Assembly: GCA_911728455.2 (NCBI GenBank)
Contig: OU452229.1
Coordinates: forward strand, 5,201,574-5,265,573
DNA: 64,000 bases
Source of the DNA: Marthasterias glacialis
Lineage: Eukaryota > Echinodermata > Asteroidea > Forcipulatida > Asteriidae
Direction: 5' to 3'
Part shown: positions 12,679 to 26,200 of the stretch, piece by piece
How the letters are laid out: each line of letters begins with the position of its first letter
Numbering within the stretch: position 1 is the first letter of the stretch
Program-made: the position numbers and the translations under genes
Notes under the pieces: generated by a model
What the model was told of the DNA's origin: nothing
Databases searched by the model: none
The model's input: only the letters and a program-made list of their open reading frames with translations

Positions 12679-15600
12679 GTAAGTTTACTCAAAAAGTTCG
12701 TACAAACATTTAATGTCTTCGGGCCTATGTGTACAGTGACATTGGACAGCGAGACCATTAACAATAACATGTCTCCATCATTTTTTTCATTTTACATTGA
12801 GCAAACGCCCCAGCTCTGCCCAGCTTAGTGATTTAACTAACACTCAGTGTAGTGTTCACTATGGAAGATTATGAATACATGAGTTCGTTTGATCAGTTTA
12901 CACCATTGTACCAACAATATTAAAGTCACAGAGGAAGAAAAAGGTACTTTCTCTATTAACCATCGTGTAAAAAGGTGTCCCAATTCCGCCCAATTTCAAG
13001 GCTCTGCTTACTGTATGTGAAAAATTGGCGTTTACAGGGAAGCAGGCAGTTTTGAGCTTAATGTAAGCATGTTTTACAGGTTGGCAAAAATTTTTTTGCT
13101 TGAGCATGTTTGTACAATCACGTTACTAAGCATTCTTTGCTTACACAGCTAGCGTAGAAATTCGACGCTTGCCCTATAAGCGGAGAATAGTGACCGTAAG
13201 CACAGAATTCTGCAGTAAAGCAGAACCAATAGCCTTTTTGAGATTTGGCGGACAGTATATGAGTGCACTGTTTGGTTTGGGTGTATAAAGACAGATTTAC
13301 CATGTTTACCCACTCAAAACAGTGCACTTGTGTAATGTGTCCACCATATCTCAAAAAGGCTAATGGAACTTTTCCCTGGTCTGAATATGCATTTATCTCC
13401 CTTTCAACGTGTGGGTATGTCTTTCCTCCATTTTCGTACTATGGAAGCTTCATGGTGTGACAAAACCAAACTATGTCAAAATGAGAGATTGAATTATCCA
13501 CCATACCTCCAATGTTCAAACTCATGGGTTGGCTGGTGAGATGTAAGATCAAGAACTCACACTCACAGGTCCCCAATATACACTGGTTGGATAGAGAATT
13601 ATGAAGATTAAGCAATTTGTGGAAATTTAAATTTGGCCATATTATTTAGAATTTCACAATGTACCATATAGCCCATTGGTTTTGAGAAGAACTTGGTGGG
13701 GTGGGGGCATGGGGGCTGACTTTTTGGTTCTATTGAAGAGTACAATGCTCAGCTCTGCTTATAGTCTCATCCTAAATACACTGTATAGTGATTAACCATC
13801 TATTCACCCATGTACTTTTATATTTTTATATTTTGTTGTAATTTGGTAGAAATCCCTTTCACTTGTGTAAACATGCTCCCACCAAGGAAAGAGTCAAAGT
13901 GTATAAAAGTAGGCCATAAATTACCTCTCAGTTTCTGGTACTGAGCCAACTGCTTGGGTTATAGGTGCTGAAACAGCATTTAATGGCCACGGTCGAAAAT
14001 ATTATGTTTATCTGATAAAGTGAGGCCACCACCACCAACATTTCCATTTTGTAACAATTCCAACCAATGAATCTGCAAACAAATTCTTAGAGGGTATGAG
14101 TAATAGGTCGGTATTGTGGACATTTTGAAATCCCCAATATCCAAGCTAGCCATGAAGTGTGACTTTTATGCTTAAAGTCTAATAGCAAGATGTGTAAACC
14201 ATGGTGGAAGGGCTTCATGGTGTTACCCTTCCCGTCCCATGTGATTTACAAGATTCATTTCTTCTGGAAACAACCCCTCCCAAATGTAAAAGTTTGGTTG
14301 TATTAAGAATCTTCTTTTTTTTCAGGGAAGATATCAGTTTATATTCCTGTTTGCTTTTAGCTGATGTCACAAAGGGACAGACATGTCAAAATGCATTTAA
14401 AGAATGTGTTTAGATATTCTCTTTTTAAAAGGTGCTAAATTCGAAACTGAAAACTCTGCAGTATTGAAACTTTTTTTGTGCAGTTTAAGTGCCCCAATGT
14501 GTTTTGTTAAGGGTTAGATTTTATCAATAATATATAATAAAGATCACCAAGATGTTGATTAATTAACACATTAATTAGTAAACATGCCCATCTCTTGGGA
14601 TGTCAGTCCTTTTCATATTGAACATAATTAACAAATTAGTAATATTTTCGCATTGGGAACAGTTCAGGATTGTAGAGTATTATGTTTTAATCAATATTAG
14701 TGAAAAGAAAATGTGAAAAAAACAAAATAGGATATTCGACATGCCCGTCCCTTCGTGAAAACATTGACGACAAGTGTGCCAATCTCACTCCTTTTTTACA
14801 CTGTAAGGTCATTTCTGAAAACACCTGGTGTTAGATAATTTGATTAAAAGCCCAGCCTGTTTTGTGTGAAGTAATTTAATTTCTGAGTATCAACTTGTAT
14901 CAAGGATATCCCTTAGTGTCCCAGCTGGTTCAATATTTGACACTTAATTATGTCCAAGGTGAAAAGAAAAAAATGCAAATTGATGTTGTAATTTGTATGT
15001 TAACTTTTCATTATTTACCACCAGTGGAATAATGAAGCAAAAAACAAATGGAACTGTCTGTACTCCTGGTTCTAAACGAGTTGAAATGTATGTTGTTGAT
15101 TCAGAAACTTTTGATGCTTCTATTTTCCAGAGAAATTATTTGGCACCTATTTTAGTTCCTTTATCATGCTGCCATCATTTGGTCATAATCCCTGTATCCA
15201 ATAACAGTAATGAGTGCAAATATTTACAACACAGAAAAGGAACCAGACTATTTTTTATTCCAACCTTGGCTTTGTCACAGTGATTTGGATTGGAGACAAA
15301 CCAAGATTGCCACACTAATCTCAGGAACATAGTCCACTGCCAAATGCCAAAAATGCATTTGTTTTCAAAGTTTTTTAAAAACTGGAAAATTATATATTTA
15401 TAAATTATATAGACAGCCCATATCTATAGAACATGGTCTCTTGTACTGAATAAACTTGCTTGTTGGAAACAAGTTTTTGTTTTTGCAAGGTATACTATAG
15501 TGCAAGGTAAAGCTTACACGTTCAAGGTACCCTGCTGACCAGTAAATTGACTTTTTAGTTTTGTAATATGGCCTTTCCCTAGACTTGTCACCTTGGTTGT

Positions 15601-17227
15601 CATCTGGTGGAGTTGCTATGGTTATTTTACCTCGGACCATTGGATCGCTGTGTGATTTGTTTAGTTTGTTATATGTTTTTATTGTATTGGGTGTTGCATT
15701 GCTCTAACATGAGGTTGTTGTGTCTTGCTGTGTAGTAGTTTTCCCTTAGATGTGATGGGTGCATTTATATTGCCATTCAAGGACACACAGTAACACTTTG
15801 GTGAAGTTTTTCAAAAAGTTCAGCAGAAGTTTAGACATGAAAACAGAATTTCACAATTTTATCAAATTATATTTGTCTTTAAAAAGCTTGAAATTCCCAC
15901 TGTGATAACCTAGATTTGGAAAAATCAAATCAAATCAAATCAACACTGTTGCTGAACTCACACAAAAAAATAATAGGATCATGCTGTTTTGACTTAACAG
16001 GAGAAATCACTCTCTTCAAAGTTTTCTCACAATGCATGTTCATCACACAGAGCTTGAACTATTGTCATCAAAAGGTGTCCCACATTTTTTGGAAAATTGA
16101 TTTTATTGTTCGGAGAAAGTGGTTTGAACAAGAATAAATTAGGTCTCTATCATATTTAACGTCCATGTGAGCAGAATTGGGAACACTAGTGATGAAGTGT
16201 TGTGGCCCAGTGGTTTCGTGCAGGGTATACGGTACTCAAGTTCTGGTGTTGTCAGAGTGTGGGTTCAGGTCCCAGTAATGGCACTTGTGTCCTTGAGTAA
16301 AACATTTGACCACCCTAAAGCCCGGTTCATACTTCACGCGAAAGCGAAGGCGAAGCAAATTTTGGTGACGCAACAATTCGGTACGCGCTGTTTTCCAATG
16401 GTGACGCAAGGAAATTCGCTTCGCTTTCACCATTCGCGTAACTCCCTGGATGTTTTTTCTAGAAATCATACCAAATCCTCCAAAATCAATAAACTGAGAG
16501 AAAGTAAATATGCAACAGTTCTGAATCAATCATAATCAACCAATGCACTTTTTGCTGAAGTATTGAATCAACCAGAATCAATCACTAACATTTGGAGTAT
16601 TTTGACTGGTTTGGTACAGTAGGCTTCCAATTTGACCACTCTACAGAAATCAACCAGTGGTTTTAAATTGCTGAAAGACCAACTCAATCAAGATCAACCT
16701 ATGTTTCAATCTGGTAGTGTACTGAATCGATCGGAATCAAGCATATTCAACCGATTGATTTTGATGGACTTGGGACAGTTTAAGGGTCCCCCTTCATGCT
16801 TCATCCTTGGGTTGAGTAATGCATGTGAAAGAACCCCATTACACTTTTGGTTTGCCCTGGTGTTTCTGATATGGTTGGCAGCTTCACCTTGTGAAACCGT
16901 ACAAGGTGCGTAACACTTGTGTCCTTAAGCAAGACACTAACCATTATTTCGTCCTTGGGATTGGACATAAGGCTATAGGTCATGTAGGTCGGTGCGTTGT
17001 GTAATGTGTAAATGAACCCAGTTACATTTATCGCTAAGAGAAGGGGTTTGCCCTGGTGTTTCTGGCAGTGGCTGCTGAATGCGCCGCAGCACCTTGTAAA
17101 TCCTTATAAGGTGCTACATAAGTGGGTCTCATAATTAAAAAAACTTCTGTCTTGGAAAATAGTGTAATAAGTGCCGTGAGTACCTTATGGTTGGTAGATG
17201 CGTGCACTATATGAGACTCCAGTATTA

Positions 17228-17259
<32 letters not shown>

Positions 17260-20200
17260 TTTTGTTTTATTATATAGTTTGAGTTAACTTAAATCCTTCT
17301 AACATTCTATATCTTGGACAGGTCCTAACTCACCGGAGTTCACAAGCTACTTCTCATCTCCGACTACTCTGAGAGTTGAATGGAGTCCAGGAACTGATGA
17401 TGGAGGGGGAACTGTTAATGGCTACAGACTTCATTACAGATTGGGGTCAAAGGGCAAAATGACCAAGCTCAAAGTCAGTGCGATGCCATTGACTTATGAA
17501 ATTGAAGGTAAAGTGGTGGGAGATTAATACTACTAGTAACTAGACATACATGTAGGTGTTTGACCCAAGGACAAGCTGTCGTGATTGTGATATGAATTCA
17601 CGTGCATGATATGTTGATATCATTTTGTCCCAGTAAGATAGCAATAAGTCTAAAATTAAACACATGGATCTTTAAGAGTGCTCACTCTGGGTATCACAGC
17701 GCTTTACATAAGAACAAATGCAAACAAAGAAATTACATCTCAGATACTTTCAGTTCAAGGTCCTTTATTTTATTTTCCTTGAGCATAATCTTTATGACTT
17801 CTCTCTGTCTCAAAACTTTTATACACTACGTAGAAAATCAGTTGTGTCCACAAAAAAGAGAGTATATAGGCCTACCCACACTTTGGGTGGAACTCATACA
17901 TCCTGTGAACCCTAAAAGCAAAGAGAAGTCCTGTAAAAATGAAGAGTACAATATGAACTAGTTTCTAGACAGCATTCTTCTTTAACAGCTGTCGACTGGC
18001 CAAATGCTGATGAAAACTCCAGAGGGCCACTTAAAATTTTGCACAAATGGTTTCTGATAGCTAGTATGGTTTTGAAAAGCATCTGCGTTTAATATGGAGT
18101 ATGGGCTAGTCGAGCTGACGGACTAGTGAAGTGACAAAGTAACTGGTCTTTCTGGCAATTCAATGAGAAAATTGTTGGCAAACCCTGATAGATGATGTTC
18201 TTCCAGTGAGTCTAGGAGTGAAATTTCAATCAGAATTGAGCTTTTATGGATATACTTGGGACCTTTTATTGTTATTATTCATTTTTATGCTCGCTAAATA
18301 AAGAGAAAAACTCTGCTAGGGTCGAAAAGTGAGATCGTTAACAATTTTTTGCATTAATATACAACAGGCCTTTTAGGTTGGTGAGCAGTTTGCAACAGCT
18401 AACTTTATTTTGTCTAAATATAAAATGAGTGAAAAACCACTTGTTTCGTCCGCCATACTACTCTTGCAAAGAGCCATATGGTGCACAACTCTTTTTAGAG
18501 TGAAAGAAGAGCATTTCCAAGTTGAATCATAGTAAAGTTTTTACTAAAAAAGGTTGATGCACAGTGAGTTTTACTCTCAGAAGAGACAAAATGACACCAC
18601 CCGGGCAAGAGAGAGAGTGACTTTTTCACTCTTTTAAACATAGAAAGTAGTTCGGGGTGGATCCAGGGAGTCATTTGCTAAGGGAGGTGGGGGGCTGTGA
18701 AGCCACTAATTCAATGTGCCATCATATTAAGGAACACTTGATTATTACATTTGGGGTTAGTAGTGAGTTTCAGGCATTCAAGTAACATAACTTGTAAGGA
18801 GAAATTTTTGTGTTAACAAGTAACACTTAGAACAGTCCAGATTTGCATTTCCTTCCTTGTATTATTGTTTGTGTTATTATTATATTTGTTTTATAGGTTT
18901 ACAGGCTTGTGGTAACTATTTTGTTAGAATGGGTACATCTGCAACTACAGGCTTGAGTCGTTACAGTAGCTTTGCAGCTGTCGAGAGTAAGTCACATAAA
19001 TACCGTAATGGTTTGTTAGAATTTAAGGGATTATTTTTCATCTCCTAATTTTTAGATAAATTGATTGGTTTTTCTGGAATCCTGTTCTAATCCATGGTTT
19101 TAATTTTTCCCCACATTTATTTTTACTTGTTGTGTCACTGTTCCTGATACTTTGTTTGCATTTTTAAGAATGTTGTGATACTATGGTTACAATAATTGTT
19201 GATTCTATTTCAATTGTTGGGGGGGGGGGGGCTTATCAAGTAGTTGTAGCAGCACAATTACCATATTTATTTGTTTTCTTTTAAATAACAAAACTTGTTC
19301 TACTTTGGATAATCAAGGAGTTGCATCAGCCCCCAATAATCTTAATGTGGTTGCACAGTCTGGCACATCAGCGATGGTTAACTGGACCCCTCCAACTAAC
19401 AGTGCTTGCATTAGCGGTTACCGGTTACAATATGGCCGCAGTGAGAATGATCTGAATACCGTGACACTAGCTGCGGACGTAGAACAGTACATCATAGCTA
19501 ATTTACAGTCAGGTACCAGCTATCTGCTGACACTAGCAGCTACTGCTAGCAGTGCCATTGGAGAAGAGGCATATTCACAGTGGTACCAAGGTAAGAACAA
19601 GGAAATATGGAGAAACAAAGTACATGTTATGATTTAGATTATTAGGCTTTCTTCATCGTCACTGACATGCCTTAGGGTTGTTCAAAATTTTCAATATTTC
19701 TAAAGTCATACACATACATACATCTGTGTATTTGCATCAATGTGAGAACTTTTCTTTTTAACTTAACACTCTCCCAAAGACTAAGTGCACAAAATAAATG
19801 TGAGGACACTAAAATACAAAGAGATCGGATGTGAGGGCAGCATTGTTCCCATTTTGTTCCTTTGTTCTGCTGTCCCCACTTTGATTACAATACCATGACA
19901 AAGAGCACTTCTATCAGACACCCTCTCTGTGAAAAGTTGCCTATTGTTGTGCATTTCTATTTTTTCATCATCGTCTTATATCTACGTCAGTGGTGGGATG
20001 ACTGAAATATATGATGTGTGTTAACTGTGTGTTGCCCTGTTACTTTGGTATTAGGACACAGTGACTTCTTGATGTGACATTTTTTTAGATTTTTCTGTTG
20101 CTTCGTCATGTAACCTTATTTATTCTAGTTGAGACTTAAATGACTAAATGGCATGTTGTGGCTGAGCAGTTAAGCAAACAGGAGCTCAAGCTGCGGTGTT

Positions 20201-23200
20201 TCTGATCAGCAGAGTGTGGGTTCAGGTCCCGGTCTTGACACTTGTATCCTTAAGCAAGATGTTTACCCATTATTGCTTCGTCCTTCGGATGGGACATAGA
20301 GCCATAGGTCCTATGTGTTGTGTAATGCACGAGCAAGAACCCAGTTAAGAGAAGGAGTTTGCCACGGTTTTTCTCGGATCGCACGGTTGGCAAATCCATG
20401 CGCACAACCAACCTACGACGTTTATGTTTATGTTTTAACAAAGCAAGGTTGGAGTGTAAAATACAATTTTTAACAGAGCCTGTTATGTTCAATCAGCACC
20501 AGAAAGTGTGGTACCACCAATACCAAGAAAGATTCGAAGCAGTCAGTCTGATACAGAGATCGACGTAACCTGGCAAGCCCCGTCCGATACAAGTATTCCA
20601 ATTCAAGGGTACATCCTTGAGTATGGAGCAGGTCTTCCTGAATACCAAGAACGTTTCCCAAGCACGCAAACTGAGTTCACCATCACTGATCTCATCCCTG
20701 ATACTGCCTATGTACTGAAACTGAGAGCATTTAATGCAGCTGGTGAAGGAGAAGCATTGTATTTAGAAGCCTCAACCGTGCCACGAAGTAAGTCTCCCGA
20801 TAATTTCACCTTTAAGCAGTATGCTTCATCATCATTTTCATCACTGCTTAATTGTCAAAGTTAGAATCTAAATTTAGCGTGCTCCTTCATCATCAAGTTA
20901 GTACCATCTCTCATTGTTAGTTTAGTACCCAGCTCCTTCATCATTTTCATCACTGCTTACTGGTCAAAATTTGAGTCAAATTTAATCCTCTCCTTCATCA
21001 TCAAGTTGGTATTGGTTTCCATCACCAAGTTAGTGCCCAGCTCCTTCGTTTTCATTATTGCTTAATGGTCAAAAATGGAGACTAAAGTTAGTCCTCTCCT
21101 TCATAATGAAGTTAGTACCATCTTTCAGAGTCAAGTTAGTACCGTCTTTCATCGTCAAGTTAGTACCCAGTTCTCTCTTCACTATTTTCATCTTTGCTTA
21201 ATGGTCAAAAGGGAGACTAAAGTTAGCTCTCTCCTTAATAATGTAGTTAGTACCATCTTACATAATGAAGTTAGTACCATCTTTCATCATTAGGTTAGTA
21301 CCGTCTTGCATCATCAAGTTAGTGCCCAGCTCCTTCATCATCATTTTTATCTTTGCTTAATGGTCAAAAATTGGGACTAAAATTAGTCCTCTCCTTTGTA
21401 ATGAAGTAGTACCATCTTTCACAGTTAAGTTAGTACCTTCTTTTATCGTCAAGTTAGTACCAAGCTCCTCCATCATCATTTTCATCTTTGCTTAATGGTC
21501 AAAAATTGAGACTAAATGTAGTCCTCTCCTTCACAATGAAGTTAGTACCATCTTTCATCGTCAAGTTAGTACCAAGCTCCTTTATCATTATTTTCATCTT
21601 TGCGTAATGGTCAAAAATGGAGACTAAATTTAGTCCTCTCCTTCATGTTGAAGTTATTACCATCTTTCATTGTCAAGTTAGTACCTAGCTCCTTCATTAT
21701 CATTTTCATTATTGTTAAATGGTAAAAAAATAACGACTTAAGATCCCCTGAGCCACTGTCATGATGTTCCATCTTTCTTGTTCAAGTTAGTACCATTTTT
21801 TATCGTAAAGTAGTACCATCTTTTATTGTCAAGTTAGTACTCAGCTAGTACCATCATATTCTTGAGTTAGTCCTCTCCTTCATGGTGAAGGTAGAACCAT
21901 CCTTTATCATCAAGTTAGTAGCCAGCTCCTTTGTCATTATTTTCATGATTGCTTAAGGATACAAAATATAGACTCTCCTTCATGATGTTCCATCTTTCTT
22001 TTCAATTGTTTTTTATATGTTGCACATTTTCTCTGACAATTACATACTAGGTGTTTTAACAAAGCTTGTTATGTTTAATCAGCACCAGAAAGTGTGGTAC
22101 CACCAATACCAAGAAATATTCAAAGCAGTCAGTCTGATACAGAGATCGACTTAACCTGGCAAGCCCCGTCCGATACAAGTATTCCAATTCAAGGGTACAT
22201 CCTTGAGTATGGAGCAGGTCTTCCTGAATACCAAGAACGTTTCCCAAGCACGCAAACTGAGTTCACCATCACTGATCTCATCCCTGATACTGCCTATGTA
22301 CTGAAACTGAGAGCATTTAATGCAGCTGGTGAAGGAGAAGCATTGTATTTAGAAGCCTCAACCATGCCACGAAGTAAGTCTCCCGATAATTTCACTTTTA
22401 AGCAGCATGCTTCATCATCATTTTCATCACTGCTTAATTGTCAAAGCTAGAATCTAAATTTAGCGTGCTCCTTCATCATCAAGTTAGTACCATCTCTCAT
22501 TGTTAGTTTAGTACCCAGCTCCTTCATCATTTTCATCACTGCTTACTGGTCAAAATTTAATCCTCTCCTTCATCATCAAGTCAAAAATGGAGACTGAAGT
22601 TAGTCCTCTCCTTCATCATGAAGTTAGTACCACCTTTCAGAGTCAAGTTAGTACCGTCTTTCATCGTCAAGTTAGTGCCCAGCTCCGTCTTCTTCATTTT
22701 CATCATTCCTTAATGGTAAAAAACGGAGACTGAAGTTGGCTCCCTCCTTCATAACGAAGTTAATACCATCTTTCATCGTCAAGTTAGTACCAAGCTCCTT
22801 CGCCCTAATTTTCATAATTGCTTGATAGTAAAAAATAGAGACTTAAGGTCCTCTCCTTCATGATGTTCCATCTTTCTTTTTCAAGTTTGTACTATTGTTT
22901 ATCGTCAAGTAGTATCATCTTTTATTGTCAAGTTAATACCCAGCTCCACCATCATATTCTTGAGTCAGTCATCTCCTTCATGATGAAGGTAGCAGCATCT
23001 TTCATCATCAAGTTAGTACCTTCTTTCATCGTCAAGTTAGTACCCTCTTTTTTTGTCAAGTTAGTAACATCTTTCATCTTCAAGTTAGTACCGTCTTTTA
23101 TTTGCAAGTAAGTAACCATTTTCATCGTCATATTCATGAGTTGGTTCTCTCCATGATTACCGTCTTTCATTGTTAAGTTAGTACCATAGTCAACTTTCAT

Positions 23201-26200
23201 CGTCAAGTTCAATCATTTATTGTCACTGGTAACCAGCTTTGTCGTCATGTTCATGAGTTAGTAAACCTCTCCTTCCTGATGAAGTACCAACTTTCATCGT
23301 CAAGCAACATAATCTTCTATGTGCATGAAACACTAATACTTATGCTGACTCAAATGTTATCATAAATCATAAATGTAATATTCAAGCATGAATTACGATC
23401 ACCTATTCTTTAACTTTACTTTTAAACATTGTAACTTGATATCCTCTTCAATGATGCTATAAAATGAAGTAACTGGGGCAACGATGTGAACCCAACATGA
23501 GCCCAACTGGGTCAAGAGTTGTTAACCAACATGATCCATTCCCCATTGGTGGACAGTACAACTCAAATAAGGGCAGTCAAAACCATTATGAGTGGAGGTA
23601 GAACATGACTGGCAAGTTATTCCCTTGAATGTTATTTGTATTTCAATCACAAATCCCTGTGGATTTTGAGCTGGAATTAATTTTTTTTTTATGAATTCAT
23701 GAATGACATTGATGTTGACTGTATTGAATAACATTCCATCCTTGTCAGCAGCCTTTATTTCTGTCCTCATAATTTCTGTCTAGACAGTCAATTACAATGT
23801 GTTTGACAAATGCCAGAGGCTGTCTACAGTAGCTTGGAACTTCTTCCATTCTGTGGTTTGCATGGCAATATTTTATGTCAGATCTGCCATGGCCAAATTT
23901 CATAGAACTGCTTAAGCTGAAAGGAAATTTACTTGAAAAAAAAACCCTCTCTGAAGGAATAACAAAATGACCATGTTAAAGAGGGACACAAAACAATTAC
24001 GTGTTGTAGAAAAAACAATATTTGACACTGTACTGTATTTGTGAAGCCCTAATAAGCAACTTTTTTACTGTTTATTTTTTGTATTATTTATTATTTTTTT
24101 AATGCAAGTTATGGCCCCAAACAAAGCTGAAAGCCACTCCTCTTTGTAAGGGGCTACAAGAAGAAACATTAAAAATGAAAATAACGCGGGAGCTGAAGGT
24201 AGGAATTGATATTCCTCTCAAAACAGTCTAGATTGTACGATGGAGGGAAACATGCACCAGGCAAGGCCAGAGAGATACAGTATGTGGAAATAGCTATCTC
24301 AGCAAAGCTAGAGTCTATGGGTGAGAACAAGCAGAAAGGCTGGTTTCACGCTTCCTAGTGTGGATAAAGACAACCAACTCGCATGGAAGCACTATTTGCT
24401 ATGCCTGAGATATACCCCTCCTAACTGCCATTAGTGGAGATGTCGTGTGAAAATCTGATACCTTAGGCTAAGATGGACCTAAATGAATGGATGGAAATGT
24501 ATCATCTCTTGAGCAGCACAGCGGCGGCACCAGATCTGCCAATCTGGGGGAGGGGGGCAAGCTTAATTTTAGGGGGGGGCAAATAAAAATATTTAAGTGT
24601 AATTTTGTACTGCTAAAAGGCAGTTAATCTCAATTTCGGGCATAGGCGAAAAATTGAGGTGGGAACTGGAGGGGGCATTTGCCCCCCTTTGCCCCCCCCC
24701 CCCCGTAGCGCCGACGCTGCCCTTGAGTAAGGAAGAGACAGCAGTTTAGTTTTCTTTTGGCGTTAAAGGTTAGTAGCTAATCGTTCCCCCACTTCAGGAG
24801 AATGTTCTCTTAATCATTATGCTTAACTAATCACATAAACCGATCATCAGTGCATTCTTTTCTTTTATGTGTCTAACCAGTTGGGCCACCTATTGCACCT
24901 ACAAACATACGCGCCAATCCAACATCACCAGAGTCTGCCATTATATCATGGAGCCCAACATCATCTGGCCTCTCCCAGTACAACTATCTCTATGGTCCAG
25001 TCGGTACTCCAGATAAAAAGCTAACGCAGGGGAACGTCGGACCTAGTTCCATGATGATCGAACTAGTTGGATTAGATCCTGGTATAGAGTATGTGATTAA
25101 GGTTTCATCGGTAAACAGTGTTGGCGAGAGTAGTCCTGCTTCACTTTTATGGTCTCAACCTGGACCACCTACACAAAGTAAGACTCAGTTTATAGTTTAT
25201 GCGAATCATAATCATGTCTGCTAGGAACATCTTAGGTCTTGTACATATAGAAAGATTCACAAAAAAATATTCCATAGCTATAGAACTATTTCTTGATCTG
25301 GAAACTTTCCTGTAATTGTAACTTTATGTGAACATTCAGAGACTCCAGAGATTCCTCTACCAGCTGCTCCTGGCCAAGTCTCAGTTCGAAGCACCTCGCC
25401 CCAGAGCGCAATCGTCACCTGGACACGTCCTGAAGGAAACATCTATATTGCTGGCTACATCATAGGTTTTGGCGTGAGCGGTGCACCACAAGGTGACCTT
25501 ATGTTAATGAGTGTTGCATCAGATGAGCTTGCCTATGAGATAGAAGGACTGAAAGTTGGTACAAAGTATAAAGCTTCGGTACAGGCATATAACAATGACG
25601 GTGATGGGCTGGCAACGATGGCTCAATGGCTTCAAGAGGATGTGCCTATGCCGCTAAGTATGAGTACATTCAACCAAAGTTTTACTAAATAGCATGGTAC
25701 ATTACTGCAATTTGTGCTTGACAGTTAGTAGAAATCAGGGGAAAATTACAATTTATTTATCTATTTTAGTTATTTATTTTATTTATTCATTTATTTGTTT
25801 GTTTGCAGTTTTATTAAGACACGGTAGCCTTATCAGTGTTATCAGTATTATCTTAATGTTTGTTTACAGGGTCTTAGTGGTAGCATGCTACCTCTAAGAC
25901 CCTGTATACAAACATTAAAATAGTGAAATAAAGAGCAATTAGGAAAAGTGGATTAATCAAAAACAGATTTAGAATGAAAAAGAAATTGTACAGGGTTAAA
26001 AAAGAAATGTATAAACAGTTTTTAAAAACATCACTAAACTTGGTGAACTGTAAACTAGCTAAACAAAAGTATATGTGCACAAAGGAATACACCTTACCCA
26101 TGTTATCACATAGCCATGTTTCTATTCAACTGTTTTGTTTTTTTCATTATCTTTTTTTTTTATTTACATTTATACTTACTGGCTGCTGGTATAAACCCTT

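Larger units (their letters stand above)
12679..17321 (+). other. Intron 1
   Basis: No coding exon was recognised here. It holds an inverted-repeat element near 13228-13364 and, at its right end, a SINE of tRNA-Leu type split by other insertions. A missed small exon cannot be excluded, but exon 1 and exon 2 already join in phase. Confidence 0.6.
20497..22560 (+). repeat. Tandem duplication of an FN3 exon with flanking intron
   Basis: About 500 bp (20470-20975) recurs at 22050-22550 with a 1586-bp offset. The exon parts differ at only 4 positions, and the adjoining 150 intron bases at about 3. Confidence 0.9.

Noticed and set aside
16236..16529. Open frames on both strands around 16.2-16.5 kb
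   Set aside because: They span a SINE and a nested MITE and have no coding signature.
20880..23310. CRISPR-like array
   Set aside because: The repeats are degenerate, contiguous and without unique spacers, and the context is an animal intron; it is a minisatellite.
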